A stretch of 64,000 bases of DNA from an uncultured Erysipelotrichales bacterium (GCA_910579135.1 CAJTTM010000003.1:1-64000), one strand, 5' to 3'. Numbered from the stretch's first letter, positions 1 through 9,666 are shown. Program-made: numbers and translations. The notes: generated from the sequence alone by a model not told the origin.

Positions 1-57
1 TGACAACATTGTCCTTTTTTGATAGACTGTATTAATATTTTATTTCGTTACAGCCCC

Positions 58-363
58 TTATTTATAACTATTAATCTTTTCTATCATTGTCTCTTTTGGT
101 GTAAATCCAATCACTTGATCTACTGGTGTTCCATCTTTAAATAAAATCATATTAGGAATTGATTGTACTCCATATTTTAATGCAAGCTCTCCTTCTTTGT
201 CAGTATCAACTTTAACAACTATTAAACCATCAACTTCCTTTTCTACTTCTTCTAATACTGGAGACATCATTTTACATGGTCCACACCAATTCGCAAAGAA
301 ATCTACTAATACTAACCCGTTTTTAACTATTGTATCAAATTCATTTTTATTAACTATTTTCAT
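58..363 (-). CDS. trxA: Thioredoxin
   Basis: Cytoplasmic dithiol-disulfide oxidoreductase of 101 residues, the usual length for a bacterial thioredoxin. The active site WCGPC is at residues 26-30 and the conserved cis-proline follows in QSIPNM near residue 70. The ATG at 363 is preceded by AAGGTGAT, which overlaps the end of the upstream mscS-like gene, so the two are probably co-transcribed. It keeps reductases and other thiol enzymes reduced. No thioredoxin reductase lies in the window. Identity is clear; whether it is the only thioredoxin of the cell cannot be judged. Confidence 0.96.
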   Translation of the reverse strand: MKIVNKNEFDTIVKNGLVLVDFFANWCGPCKMMSPVLEEVEKEVDGLIVVKVDTDKEGELALKYGVQSIPNMILFKDGTPVDQVIGFTPKETMIEKINSYK

Positions 364-369
364 ATAACA

Positions 370-1197
370 TCACCTTTCCTTTTCAATATGAACATCTAAT
401 TGTGGATATGCCATTTCAATACCCTTTTCATCAAAAGCTATTTTTATTTTTTCCAACAAATCAACTTTTAATGCATAATAATCATCTGTAAGTCCCCATA
501 CTCTAACTGCAATAGCTATACTACTATCTTTATATTGATCGACTCTTACATAAGGTTCTGGTTCTCTTAGAGCATTAGGTTGATTGAAAATCACTTCTTG
601 AATCACTTTTTTCGCAAGCTCTATATCAGTTGAATAATGAACATCTATACACAAATCAACTCTTCTTGTTTCTTCAAAAGAATAATTAATAATAACGCTA
701 TTCGCAAGTTCATTATTAGGGATAACAACTCTTTTGTTATCAAGTGTAAGCAATATAGAATAAAGCATTTGAATTTCCATGACCTTACCTGTATATCCAT
801 TTACTTCAATAACATCACCTTTAGAAAAAGGTTTTGAAAAAAGAATAATAATCCCTGAAACAACACCAGTTGCGGAATCTTTAAGACCTAATACAATTGC
901 AGCTCCACCTGTCGTTAATACTGCAACCAATGAAGCTGTATTGACCCCTAGTGAACCTACACACATAATAATAACAATTACTTTTAATACAATGTTTAAA
1001 ATCGATCTAATAAATGATATGACAATATCATCTACATTTGATTTTTTGATCATTTTAACAACAATACTAACTAATAGCTTAGATAACCACCAGCCAATAA
1101 TTAAAATAATCACTGCATTAAAGAAATTTTCTCCAAAGATTCCTAGCTTTTTAATCGCAAAGTTATAAAACCAAGATGATTCATTTATAATTTCCAT
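370..1197 (-). CDS. Small-conductance mechanosensitive channel (MscS family)
   Basis: Integral membrane channel of 275 residues that would open under membrane tension to relieve hypo-osmotic stress. Hydrophobic segments lie near residues 24-46, 62-83 and 88-120. The last is the Gly/Ala-rich pore helix (GGAAIVLGLKDSA) followed directly by FSKPFSKGDVI, the typical entry into the cytosolic beta domain of MscS. The length matches the short MscS type. The ATG at 1197 has AGGAAGTGA upstream. It is followed six bases later by trxA. The pairing with thioredoxin has no obvious functional meaning. MscS family membership is secure; a YbdG or YnaI-like subtype cannot be assigned. Confidence 0.92.
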   Translation of the reverse strand: MEIINESSWFYNFAIKKLGIFGENFFNAVIILIIGWWLSKLLVSIVVKMIKKSNVDDIVISFIRSILNIVLKVIVIIMCVGSLGVNTASLVAVLTTGGAAIVLGLKDSATGVVSGIIILFSKPFSKGDVIEVNGYTGKVMEIQMLYSILLTLDNKRVVIPNNELANSVIINYSFEETRRVDLCIDVHYSTDIELAKKVIQEVIFNQPNALREPEPYVRVDQYKDSSIAIAVRVWGLTDDYYALKVDLLEKIKIAFDEKGIEMAYPQLDVHIEKER

Positions 1198-1378
1198 TCA
1201 ATCACTTCCTAATGGTATTATAAATGATTTTTTTAAAGAAGTACAGTAACATGCTTTTTACTCTATCTTTATTATATTCATTTATTATTATTTTATTAAA
1301 AAAAGTATAAATTGCATAAATCTTTTTGTAAAAACTATACTAAATATGAATGAAGGATTATTTATTCATGAAAAAAGG

Positions 1379-1406
1379 TTGAAAAATCTTGGGAATACGC
1401 TAAAAT
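1379..1406 (+). promoter_or_regulatory. SigA-type promoter of degV
   Basis: TTGAAA, a 16-base spacer, then TAAAAT, 31 bases before the degV start. It lies in the 240-base divergent gap between the mscS-like gene and degV. Confidence 0.55.
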
Positions 1407-1437
1407 AAGAATGTCTTATAATAAAGGAGGTAATAAA

Positions 1438-2310
1438 ATGAAAAAAGTTGCTATTATGACAGATAGTAATAGTGGTATTACCCAACTGGAAGCAAAAAAA
1501 CTTGGCATTTTTGTTTTACCAATGCCTTTTACAATTGATGGAAAAGAATATTTTGAGGATATAAATCTTTCTCAAAATGAATTTTATAAATATCTTATGA
1601 ATGGAGCTGAAGTTTTTACTTCACAGCCCGCCGTTGGAGATGTCACAAAATATTTTGATAATATTTTAAAAGATTATGATGAAATTGTTCATATCCCTAT
1701 GTCTAGTGGATTAAGTGGTTCTTGTCAAACCGCTTTGATGCTTGCATCAGAAGAAGAATATAAAGATAAAGTTTATGTCGTTGATTCTCAACGTATTTCT
1801 ATTACTCAAAAGATGGATGTTTTTAATGCTTTAGAACTTGCAAAGATAGGAAAAAGTGCTAAAGAGATTCATGATATTTTAATGAAATATAAAATGGATG
1901 CAACAATTTATATTACTGTTAATACATTGGAATATTTGAAAAAAGGCGGAAGATTGACTCCAGCTGCTGCAGCTCTTGGAAGTTTGCTTAAAATTAAACC
2001 AATTCTAACAATTCAAGGTGAAAAATTAGATTCATTTAAAAAGACAAGAACAATGTCAAAAGCCGCTAAAATTATGTTAGATGCAACTATTGAAGATATT
2101 AATAGCAGACTTGATCCAAAAGGTAAAGGTGAAAATGTTGAAATAATGGTTGCTTATACTTATGATAAAGAAGCTGCTGATGAGTATGTAAAGATGATTA
2201 AAGAATTATATCCAAATCATCATGTTTTTGCGGATCCATTATCTTTAAGTGTTTCATGTCATATTGGACCTCATGCACTTGCGATTGGGGCATGCAAAAA
2301 AATTATTTAA
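1438..2310 (+). CDS. degV: DegV family fatty-acid-binding protein
   Basis: Cytoplasmic EDD-fold protein of the DegV/FakB family, which binds a fatty acid and in many Firmicutes hands it to the kinase FakA for phosphorylation. Visible marks are the opening MTDSNSG, the MSSGLSGSCQTA binding loop, KKGGRL and KIKPIL. I use the ATG at 1438 because AAAGGAGG sits seven bases upstream; an in-frame ATG at 1411 lacks a site and lies almost on top of the promoter. This gives 290 residues, normal for the family. A hairpin terminator follows. Which lipid it binds, and whether it serves fatty-acid uptake, cannot be read from the sequence. Confidence 0.93.
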   Translation: MKKVAIMTDSNSGITQLEAKKLGIFVLPMPFTIDGKEYFEDINLSQNEFYKYLMNGAEVFTSQPAVGDVTKYFDNILKDYDEIVHIPMSSGLSGSCQTALMLASEEEYKDKVYVVDSQRISITQKMDVFNALELAKIGKSAKEIHDILMKYKMDATIYITVNTLEYLKKGGRLTPAAAALGSLLKIKPILTIQGEKLDSFKKTRTMSKAAKIMLDATIEDINSRLDPKGKGENVEIMVAYTYDKEAADEYVKMIKELYPNHHVFADPLSLSVSCHIGPHALAIGACKKII

Positions 2311-2318
2311 AAGCTCTT

Positions 2319-2350
2319 AAAAGAGAGTGGTTTCCCATTCTCTTTTGTTT
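2319..2350 (+). terminator. Intrinsic terminator of degV
   Basis: A 12-pair stem (2319-2330 with 2335-2346, one G-T pair, loop TTTC) ends in a T-rich tail just downstream of the degV stop. Confidence 0.8.
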
Positions 2351-2408
2351 TATTAAAGATACAAATTATGTTATACTATAAAAAAAGAAAGAAAGGTGAA
2401 TAATATAT

Positions 2409-4154
2409 ATGGCTGATATGCCTAGAAAACGTACTTATACAAGAAAAAATAATATTAATAACAAAAACATAATAAGAAAATCTCATCCTCATTATACTGA
2501 TACTAAAGTATTTGCTTTAGGAGGATTAAATGAAATTGGAAAAAATATGTACTGTATTGAACATGATGATGAAATCGTCATTATTGATGCAGGAGTAAAA
2601 TTTGCAGAAGATGGATTACCAGGTATTGATTATGTTATACCTGATTATTCTTATTTAAAAAGAAATCAAAGAAAGATTAAAGCATTATTGATTACCCATG
2701 GACATGAGGATCATATTGGTGGAATACCTTTCTTATTACAAGTTATACATATTCCATTTATTTATGCTTCTCCTCTTGCGTGTGCAATGATTCAAAGAAA
2801 ATTTGAAGAGAAAAAGATTTCTAATGTTACAAAAATGGTTCAAATCGATAATTTATCACAAGTCAAAACAAAATATTTTAATATTGGTTTCTTTAAAACA
2901 AATCATTCAATTCCAGAATCTTTAGGAATTATCATTAATACCCCTAACGGTAGAATTGTTGCAACCGGAGATTATAAGTTTGATTTAACTCCAGTAGGAG
3001 ATCCTGCTGATTATCAAGTAATTTCATTTTTGGGTGAAACAGGTATTACTTTATTATTAAGTGATTCTACAAATGCAGAGGTTCCTAACTTCTCAATTAG
3101 TGAAAAACAAGTTGCCTATAGTGTTCAAGAAGCATTTAGAAAAACTGAAGGTCGTTTAATTGTTGCGACTTTCGCTTCTAACGTTCATCGTGTTTCTCAG
3201 ATTTGTGAAGCAGCAGTAAAATTTAATCGTAAGATTCTTGTTTTTGGACGTTCTATGGAAAATAATATTCAAGTTTCAAGAAAATTAGGTTATATAAAAT
3301 GCCCAGATCGTTATTTTATTAAAAACGATGAAGCTAGAAGATTACCTGATAATGAAATATTAATATTGTGTACAGGAAGTCAAGGTGAAGCTTTAGCTGC
3401 TCTAAGTAGAATTGCAAATGGTACTCATCGTCAGATTTCTATTAAACCTGGTGATACTGTTGTCTTTTCTTCTAATCCAATTCCTGGTAATGGAGCTAGT
3501 GTTTCTAGAGTCGTCAATAAGTTATTTAGAGCAGGAGCAAAGGTTCTTACAAATACTGCTTTTAATAATCTTCATACTTCTGGACATGCTTCTCAAGAAG
3601 AACAAAAGTTAATGTTATTACTTACTAAACCTAAGTATTTCTTCCCAGTCCATGGAGAATATAGAATGTTGAAAATACATGCTAAATTATATGAAGAGGT
3701 TGGTTTTAATAGAGATCATGCATTTGTTTTATCTAATGGTGATTCTATTCTTCTTCGTAATGAAGAAGCTCGTTTAGGTCCTCGTATTCATGTTGATGAT
3801 ATTTATGTAGATGGAAATGATATTAGTGGTTTATCTACTGCTGTATTAAGAGATAGACAAATTTTAAGTGAGGATGGAATGGTTTCTGTATTGATTACTA
3901 TGGATTCTCATAAGGGTGTTTTATTGAATAAACCAATTATTATGTCCCGTGGTTTTGTTTATATGAAGGATAGTGTAGAATTAATTAGAGAAGCAGAAAA
4001 ATTAGTAGGTAGAAATTTATCAACTTTACTTAAAAGAAAAACAACTTTTGGTGAAATTAAAAATACTGTAAGGGATACTCTTGGTCCGTATTTTTATCAT
4101 AAAACAAAACGTAATCCAATGATTATTCCTGTTATTATGAATAAAAAAGTATGA
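2409..4154 (+). CDS. rnj: Ribonuclease J
   Basis: Metallo-beta-lactamase/beta-CASP ribonuclease of 581 residues with endo- and 5'-3' exonuclease activity, central to mRNA turnover and rRNA maturation in Firmicutes. The opening LGGLNEIGKNM is diagnostic, and the zinc-binding motif THGHEDHIGG covers residues 96-105. The beta-CASP region follows, and HTSGHASQEEQ and FPVHGEYRML lie in the C-terminal half. The N-terminus carries a basic extension of about 30 residues. The ATG at 2409 has GAAAGGTGA upstream. Its stop overlaps the start of the next gene (ATGA), so translation of the two is probably coupled. J1 and J2 cannot be separated from one copy. Confidence 0.96.
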   Translation: MADMPRKRTYTRKNNINNKNIIRKSHPHYTDTKVFALGGLNEIGKNMYCIEHDDEIVIIDAGVKFAEDGLPGIDYVIPDYSYLKRNQRKIKALLITHGHEDHIGGIPFLLQVIHIPFIYASPLACAMIQRKFEEKKISNVTKMVQIDNLSQVKTKYFNIGFFKTNHSIPESLGIIINTPNGRIVATGDYKFDLTPVGDPADYQVISFLGETGITLLLSDSTNAEVPNFSISEKQVAYSVQEAFRKTEGRLIVATFASNVHRVSQICEAAVKFNRKILVFGRSMENNIQVSRKLGYIKCPDRYFIKNDEARRLPDNEILILCTGSQGEALAALSRIANGTHRQISIKPGDTVVFSSNPIPGNGASVSRVVNKLFRAGAKVLTNTAFNNLHTSGHASQEEQKLMLLLTKPKYFFPVHGEYRMLKIHAKLYEEVGFNRDHAFVLSNGDSILLRNEEARLGPRIHVDDIYVDGNDISGLSTAVLRDRQILSEDGMVSVLITMDSHKGVLLNKPIIMSRGFVYMKDSVELIREAEKLVGRNLSTLLKRKTTFGEIKNTVRDTLGPYFYHKTKRNPMIIPVIMNKKV

Positions 4155-4972
4155 AACTCTTAAAGATACTAAAAAAAATAATTTGTCTTTTAGTGGTTTT
4201 TTCAATTATTTCACTTATTGGATATACTTATTTTTTATCACCTACTAATTATGCAATTTCATCTTATCAATATACTTCTTCTAAGATACCTAGTCAATTT
4301 GACCATTTTAAGATTGCTCTATTTAGTGATTGTCATATAAAAACAAACGATGATATTGAACGATTTGAGAAAATGATTGATGATTTAAATGATAAACCAT
4401 TTAATATGGTTGTCTTTGGTGGGGATTTATTTGAAGATAGTATTTTTGATGGAGAAAATGTTTCCCGTATTTTAAAAAAGATAGATTGTAAGTATGGTAA
4501 GTTTGCAGTATTAGGAGAAAAGGATGAATCTTTATCTATGGAAATCACAAAGATTTTAAATGATGGTGGTTTTGAAGTTCTTAACAATCAAAATAGAACA
4601 ATCTATTATAATCAAGAAAAGATTTCTTTATTGGGTTTAGATAGTAACAAAAAGGCTAGTACTCTAACTAAAAAAGGGAATAAATTATTTAATATTGCTC
4701 TTGTACATACTCCTGATAGTTTTGAGCATAATTCAAACACTGTTGATTTGCAATTATCTGGTCACAGCAATGGTGGTTATTTCTATTTCCCCTTTTTAGG
4801 AAGTTTAGTTACTAGTGATGGCTGTGAAACCTATAATCATGGTAAGTATACTCAAGGTGATTCGACTTTGTTAATTACAAATGGTGTTAAAGGAACATCT
4901 GATCTTCCATATAAATTCTTATGTAGAAATGAGATTAAGTTAATTACTTTAAATTATGAACAAAAAGTATAA
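4151..4972 (+). CDS. Membrane-anchored metallophosphoesterase-like protein with altered catalytic motifs
   Basis: A 273-residue protein with one N-terminal membrane segment (about residues 9-29) and an extracytoplasmic calcineurin-like phosphoesterase domain of the YkuE type. The first two metal motifs are present (SDCH at 59-62, GGD at 90-92). The usual GNHD motif reads GEKD (122-125) and the usual GHTHGG reads GHSNGG (204-209), so several metal or catalytic ligands are replaced. It may have weak, changed or no hydrolase activity. The start overlaps the RNase J stop by four bases. Its last 25 codons are duplicated about 5.7 kb downstream, marking the edge of an inserted cassette. Confidence 0.8.
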   Translation: MKLLKILKKIICLLVVFSIISLIGYTYFLSPTNYAISSYQYTSSKIPSQFDHFKIALFSDCHIKTNDDIERFEKMIDDLNDKPFNMVVFGGDLFEDSIFDGENVSRILKKIDCKYGKFAVLGEKDESLSMEITKILNDGGFEVLNNQNRTIYYNQEKISLLGLDSNKKASTLTKKGNKLFNIALVHTPDSFEHNSNTVDLQLSGHSNGGYFYFPFLGSLVTSDGCETYNHGKYTQGDSTLLITNGVKGTSDLPYKFLCRNEIKLITLNYEQKV

Positions 4973-5012
4973 AAACACAATTCATAAATAGGACTACTCA
5001 AAAAAGTAGTCC
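4893..5012 (+). repeat. Left direct repeat: 3' end of the phosphoesterase gene plus terminator
   Basis: Covers the last 25 codons of the phosphoesterase gene, its stop and its terminator stem. A second copy lies at 10553-10666. In the coding part the copies differ at only two bases, both synonymous (GAG/GAA, TTA/CTA). After the stop there is a six-base length difference and one further change in the stem. The two copies bound the peptide/ABC/LytTR cassette. Confidence 0.9.
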
Positions 5013-5020
5013 CTTTATTT
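4991..5020 (+). terminator. Intrinsic terminator of the RNase J-phosphoesterase unit
   Basis: Stem GGACTACT / AGTAGTCC (4991-4998, 5005-5012) followed by a T-rich run. The same terminator occurs in the right-hand repeat. Confidence 0.85.
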
Positions 5021-5144
5021 TTTGAATATTTAAATGTTTAGTCATGTAAATTCATAAAACACACTATAAAATCAGCCTAATAAAAATGAATTAATGACAT
5101 TTGTTTTTTAAAATCGTTTGTTATTTTAAACACTTTACTCTTCC

Positions 5145-6950
5145 CTACATGCTTTCTCTTAATATTTTTGAAATATCTTTAGAGAATATTTGTTGTACTG
5201 ATATAAATAATGGTATGATTCTTGTTATGATTATATATATTATTGATTCTCCTAATAGAATACCTATATTCATGATAGATAGATTCATATCAAAGAGAAT
5301 AACAGAAGCTATATAACCTAATAAACAACATAATAATGTCAATATAATAATTGATATATTTTCATAGTAATATAATAAATAAAATGCTTTTTTATTTGTT
5401 CCATTGATTCTTAAATTATTAATCTCTTTTTCTCTTGATTTATTCTCCATTGTTTGAATAATATAAGCTATCGCAATAATCCCTATAACCATAACAACTC
5501 TTAATACAACCATAAATTGTTGTAAGACTTGTAAACTTTGTATTTGTTCTAAATATTTTGTTCCTTCTGATGATATTGTTGCATGAGTTAACCATCTTTG
5601 TATTTCTTGAGATGTACTTTCTATATTTTTAATGTCATCACATTCAATACTTATTGAACTACTTTTTGTAATATTTTTTTCTTTTAATAGACCTTTCATT
5701 TGATTATGAGGCATATAGATAATTTCAGTTTTAATATTAGCTTTTGGTGGATAATTTTTTATACTATGCTTATCTATCTTGACTTCAAAATCATATTCCT
5801 TTTCATTGATAACTAATGAAGCATTTAATGTTCCTTTTTTAATCTTAGAAGCTAAAGAAGATGAAAAAATAATATCTTGAATATCTTTCTTAGGAATAAC
5901 AGTCACTTCAATAGATTTATCCCCTTCCAATATAAAACCTTCCATTTCCCAATAATAATTAACATTCTTAACATGTTTTATCTCTTTTAACATATCAAAC
6001 TGATCATCATTAAATAATTGGCTATACTTATTATAGGTGATAGAAGGTAAGACTTCTTTTGTATTGACAACAATGATTTCATTACTAGCATACATATGAT
6101 AAAGTTCTTGTTGTCTATTAAGCATAGAATCTAATACCATAGGTGCAATACACAATATCATGATCATCATCACATAAATAGCTTTAATCACACTCTGTGA
6201 TACCTTTTTATGACCTTTTCTATATATCTTAAAGAAACGATTATCAATATCATTCTCTTTCTTTAATAAACCCTTATTCTCCTTATATTCAATCCTATCC
6301 ACCTTAATAAAATGTTTACCTTCTATCTTATAAAGAACATCTGCTTCTTCTCCTACATAACTATCATGAGTTGCAATAATAATGATTTTATGATAATCTC
6401 TTGCGATTAACTTTAAATAATTCATAAGTTCTTTTGTATTTTCTATATCTAATGCACTTGTAGGTTCATCACATATAATCAAATCAACATCCTTAATTAA
6501 CGCTAAAACTAAAGCAAACCTCTGTCTTTCACCTCTAGACATCTCTTCAACTCTTTGATCTAAAGAACAATGTAAATTCATCTTATCCATATATTCATTC
6601 ACTTTATTCTCATCGTAAGCTTGGCCAGTTAAAGCAAACATACAATCAATATTATCCTTCAAAGATAAATCCTCACTAATTAACTCTAAATCCTGTAAAA
6701 TATATCCAATATGATTTCTTCTTAACTGAGCTCTTTGATGATCACTTAACTTATCAACTCTTAACCCATTCCAATCATATAAAGACTCAGATATATGTGA
6801 CAACAAAGAAATCTCATATAAAAACGTTGTCTTACCACTACCACTTTCACCCATAATAACATGAATATAACCTTCATTTGCGATAAACTCTTCATCATCC
6901 AACAACAATTGATTTCCTATTTGTAAATGTATATTTTCAATCCTAATCAT
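5145..6950 (-). CDS. ABC transporter ATPase-permease fusion (MacB type), second of pair
   Basis: A 601-residue protein with an N-terminal ABC ATPase (about 1-215): Walker A GESGSGKTT, a slightly unusual signature MSRGERQRFAL and Walker B with DEPTSALD. A permease part follows, with one membrane segment near 253-272, a large external domain, and three more segments near 478-500, 525-550 and 558-585. This four-segment layout is that of MacB/FtsX-type exporters, which move peptides or lipoproteins or act in antimicrobial-peptide resistance. Its ATG is one base after the stop of the upstream fusion, so the two are translationally coupled and probably form a heterodimer. Substrate is unknown; the secreted protein at 9271-9588 is the best guess from context. 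Confidence 0.85.
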   Translation of the reverse strand: MIRIENIHLQIGNQLLLDDEEFIANEGYIHVIMGESGSGKTTFLYEISLLSHISESLYDWNGLRVDKLSDHQRAQLRRNHIGYILQDLELISEDLSLKDNIDCMFALTGQAYDENKVNEYMDKMNLHCSLDQRVEEMSRGERQRFALVLALIKDVDLIICDEPTSALDIENTKELMNYLKLIARDYHKIIIIATHDSYVGEEADVLYKIEGKHFIKVDRIEYKENKGLLKKENDIDNRFFKIYRKGHKKVSQSVIKAIYVMMIMILCIAPMVLDSMLNRQQELYHMYASNEIIVVNTKEVLPSITYNKYSQLFNDDQFDMLKEIKHVKNVNYYWEMEGFILEGDKSIEVTVIPKKDIQDIIFSSSLASKIKKGTLNASLVINEKEYDFEVKIDKHSIKNYPPKANIKTEIIYMPHNQMKGLLKEKNITKSSSISIECDDIKNIESTSQEIQRWLTHATISSEGTKYLEQIQSLQVLQQFMVVLRVVMVIGIIAIAYIIQTMENKSREKEINNLRINGTNKKAFYLLYYYENISIIILTLLCCLLGYIASVILFDMNLSIMNIGILLGESIIYIIITRIIPLFISVQQIFSKDISKILRESM

Positions 6951-6951
6951 T

Positions 6952-9093
6952 TTATTTCTCTCTTAACCATTTTATTATATCGTTCTTATCATATCTATAC
7001 GTCTTAAATAGATGTACACCACTTATAACAATTATTATAATTAAAATAAGTAATACGAAATGTAAAAAACTAAACTTTCCATAATCCATATAATATAAAT
7101 AAAAATCAGGTAGTCTTGTATATAGTTCCATTTCATCCGCAAGTTGACATGATATTAATATTTTAGGAATACTTGCGGTTATATATACTATTACACTTAT
7201 ACATAACATGATCATTATTTGCCATACTTCATGTATCATATAAACTTTTTTGATTTTCTTCTTATCTATTCCTAAAAATCTCATCATCATATAAGTAGAT
7301 TTATGACTTCTCAAATATAAAACTTCTATAATTGCTCCACTTATGATAAACACACCAACAATTAAATAAGAAATTTTTACAGTATCATTAATAAGCTTAT
7401 CACTTTCCTCTTTTAATTCTAATATACTTTGATATTCATTATAAGCAAAGATTTTATCAGATATTTCGTTAATATCATTTTGTACTTTTAATACATTATC
7501 AACCTTATCTACAAATACTGTTTTTGCATATGGTTTTAAATCTTCTATTGTTGAATATCCTTCATATGCTTTTTTATCTATTTTTATTTCATTATTTTTA
7601 TATCTTTGTATTTGCTTATCTAGCATATCTTGCATAATATCATTTTGTAAATAAACTTCATTATAAGCTATAGAATTCGCTTCTACTATTCCTATAACCT
7701 TCGTTTTATATTTCACTAATTCGCCAATACATGATGTAGGATAATAAGTATTCCCAACTTCTTCTTCATCCATTGAAAACACTTCTTCTTGTACTGATTT
7801 CGCAACTGCATAAGGAACATTCAATTCTAATTCTAAAGTATCTCCAACCTTTATATTATAATTATACGCCATATTTGTATTGACATAGACTCCTTCATTT
7901 CTTTTAAATCCTTTTTCTTCTGGATAAAAAGGAATAACTGAAAATGGATATCCTTCTCTTGAATAAGAAATAATATCTTCATCTGTTGGTTTTCTTTTTT
8001 CAATGACTGTATTATTTCTTTTAACTTTAATTGTCATAGTATTATCTCTACCATATTGATTTAACATGGCATAATTTAAGGTATAATAATCGTAACTTTT
8101 TCTAACTGAGTTTATTTTATTGATTTTATTGATATGTGATGATTTTAATGGTTGACAGTATTCAGTAGTGTGTAAAGCAAATCCTGATTTTGTCATATGA
8201 TAATCACCAGTTTCATCACTATAGACAAGTAACTTATTTTGAGTAATATCATCAACTGAATAATGTTCTATACTTAAATCCTCTTTATCTTGTACAAATA
8301 TAGAGATGCCTAAGAATAATGGTGTTAATATGATAAAACTCACCAATATTCTTCTTCTATTATTTTTCTTATTTGAATAAAATAATAATTCAAACATCTC
8401 TAAAACTTTTATTTTCTTCTTCTCTTTCTTTTTTACTTCTATTTCTTGCTTTTCAATCTCTTTCCCCAATGTTAATTCCAAATGATCTAACTTATAAACC
8501 CTATCACATTCTTCTATAACATTCTTTTCATGGCTCACTATAATAACTGTCTTTCCTTGTAATGCACATTTTCTTAACAGTTCCATAACCATATCTTTAT
8601 TATCTTGATCTAGAGCACTTGTTGGTTCATCTGCTAGTATAATATCAGAGTCTTTTGCGATTGCACAAGCTATCGCTACTCTCTGTCTTTCTCCTCCTGA
8701 TAAGCTACTAGGCATAGCATTGATTTTATCTTTTAAATGTATCATTTCTAATAATTCGTTAATTGTATAGTTAATATTGGATTGTTTTAAATAGAACTCT
8801 ATATTCTTTTCTACACTGATTGTTTCTATTAACTGACTACTTTGTGTTATAACTGAAATATGTTGGTTTCTAAACTCCGCTTTTTCTTTATCATTCAATA
8901 CAAGTTTTTGATTATTATAATAATATTCATGTTGTTGATTTGATAACATTCCTAGAATATAAAGCAAGGAACTCTTACCAGTACCACTTTCCCCATATAT
9001 TCCTGTTATCTGTCCATTATAAGCTTGAAAGTCTCCATTTCTTATGCATTCTTTTTTATTAAACTTAATGTTTATGTTTTTTAATTTTATCAT
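6952..9093 (-). CDS. ABC transporter ATPase-permease fusion (MacB type), first of pair
   Basis: A 713-residue protein built like its downstream neighbour. The ATPase (about 1-215) has Walker A GESGTGKSS, signature LSGGERQRVAIA and Walker B with ADEPTSALD. One membrane segment lies near 250-268, then an external domain of about 300 residues, then three segments in the last 145 residues. I chose the ATG at 9093, eight bases after GAGGAG; a GTG at 9102 lies too close to that site. It follows the secreted-protein gene across a weak terminator. A deleted copy of a close relative lies at 12625-12860, so this gene family has moved or been duplicated locally. Likely role: peptide export or self-protection, inferred. 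Confidence 0.85.
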   Translation of the reverse strand: MIKLKNINIKFNKKECIRNGDFQAYNGQITGIYGESGTGKSSLLYILGMLSNQQHEYYYNNQKLVLNDKEKAEFRNQHISVITQSSQLIETISVEKNIEFYLKQSNINYTINELLEMIHLKDKINAMPSSLSGGERQRVAIACAIAKDSDIILADEPTSALDQDNKDMVMELLRKCALQGKTVIIVSHEKNVIEECDRVYKLDHLELTLGKEIEKQEIEVKKKEKKKIKVLEMFELLFYSNKKNNRRRILVSFIILTPLFLGISIFVQDKEDLSIEHYSVDDITQNKLLVYSDETGDYHMTKSGFALHTTEYCQPLKSSHINKINKINSVRKSYDYYTLNYAMLNQYGRDNTMTIKVKRNNTVIEKRKPTDEDIISYSREGYPFSVIPFYPEEKGFKRNEGVYVNTNMAYNYNIKVGDTLELELNVPYAVAKSVQEEVFSMDEEEVGNTYYPTSCIGELVKYKTKVIGIVEANSIAYNEVYLQNDIMQDMLDKQIQRYKNNEIKIDKKAYEGYSTIEDLKPYAKTVFVDKVDNVLKVQNDINEISDKIFAYNEYQSILELKEESDKLINDTVKISYLIVGVFIISGAIIEVLYLRSHKSTYMMMRFLGIDKKKIKKVYMIHEVWQIMIMLCISVIVYITASIPKILISCQLADEMELYTRLPDFYLYYMDYGKFSFLHFVLLILIIIIVISGVHLFKTYRYDKNDIIKWLREK

Positions 9094-9213
9094 TTTATAC
9101 ACTCCTCATATTAACTATACATCTTAACTATTCTTATATATTAAGATTTCTTAAATCTATCTCACTATAGATTATAATATTTTATTTAATTTATAGATAT
9201 TATATTAAAGAAA

Positions 9214-9240
9214 AGAAGAATTAGATTTTTTTCAATCTAA
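9214..9240 (-). terminator. Weak hairpin between the secreted-protein gene and the ABC genes
   Basis: Stem TTAGATT / AATCTAA (9221-9227, 9234-9240) followed on the minus strand by a T/C-rich tail. It may let only part of the transcripts run from the small gene into the transporter genes, so that the peptide is made in excess. Confidence 0.5.
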
Positions 9241-9270
9241 CTCTCTTTTTAATAGCATTATAATCTACTT

Positions 9271-9588
9271 TTAAAGTTTTAAATATACATCATATCTCTT
9301 TACACCATCATTATAAAATCTAGCTGTTGCTTTTGCGTGATATGCATCTGGTCTAGTAAAAGAAACAAACTTAACAGTTGCTTTTCCATGTTGAACTTTT
9401 GTTGTTTCAACGTTACTAAGCTTATCGGTTTTTGTATCTCTTTTTCCAGTTAAATATGCCCACGCATAACTAGTTGAAGAAATTTTAAAACTTGCTGAAT
9501 CAAAAACTGTTTCAAGTGCAGCAAATACGCTCACTGAAGACACTAAACAAACAAACATTAAACAAAATGATATAATCATCTTCTTCAT
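9271..9588 (-). CDS. Small secreted protein of unknown family
   Basis: A 105-residue precursor with a clear signal peptide: MKKM, a hydrophobic core over residues 4-22 and a probable cut after SVFA. The mature part is about 82 residues, rich in Lys, Thr, Ser and aromatics, without Cys, ending YDVYLKL. I start at the ATG at 9588 because GAGGAGGGG precedes it and because the promoter -10 at 9632-9637 excludes the longer reading frame. It is the first gene of a unit with two ABC fusions. I do not recognise the family. Its place resembles a bacteriocin or signal protein beside its transporter, in the manner of lactococcin-972-type loci, but the sequence does not show that family's pattern. Confidence 0.75.
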   Translation of the reverse strand: MKKMIISFCLMFVCLVSSVSVFAALETVFDSASFKISSTSYAWAYLTGKRDTKTDKLSNVETTKVQHGKATVKFVSFTRPDAYHAKATARFYNDGVKRYDVYLKL

Positions 9589-9631
9589 GTTTTCCCCTCC
9601 TCGTATAATTAGAAATCGATTTCTTAATTTT

Positions 9632-9660
9632 ATTATAACTTTATTCCTTTTTGATATCAA
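9632..9660 (-). promoter_or_regulatory. Promoter of the secreted-protein gene
   Basis: Read on the minus strand: TTGATA (9660-9655), a 17-base spacer, TATAAT (9637-9632). A perfect 14-base palindrome, AGAAATCGATTTCT (9611-9624), lies close to the expected transcription start. Confidence 0.75.
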
Positions 9661-9666
9661 TCAATT

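Noticed and set aside
779..1168. Plus-strand open frame opposite the mscS-like gene
   Set aside because: It is antisense to a clear channel gene, has no ribosome site and no recognisable protein features.
9271..9588. Lactococcin-972-type bacteriocin
   Set aside because: Context (small secreted protein plus ABC genes) is similar, but the mature sequence does not show the Gly/His/Tyr-rich pattern of that family and the transporter genes are fused differently.
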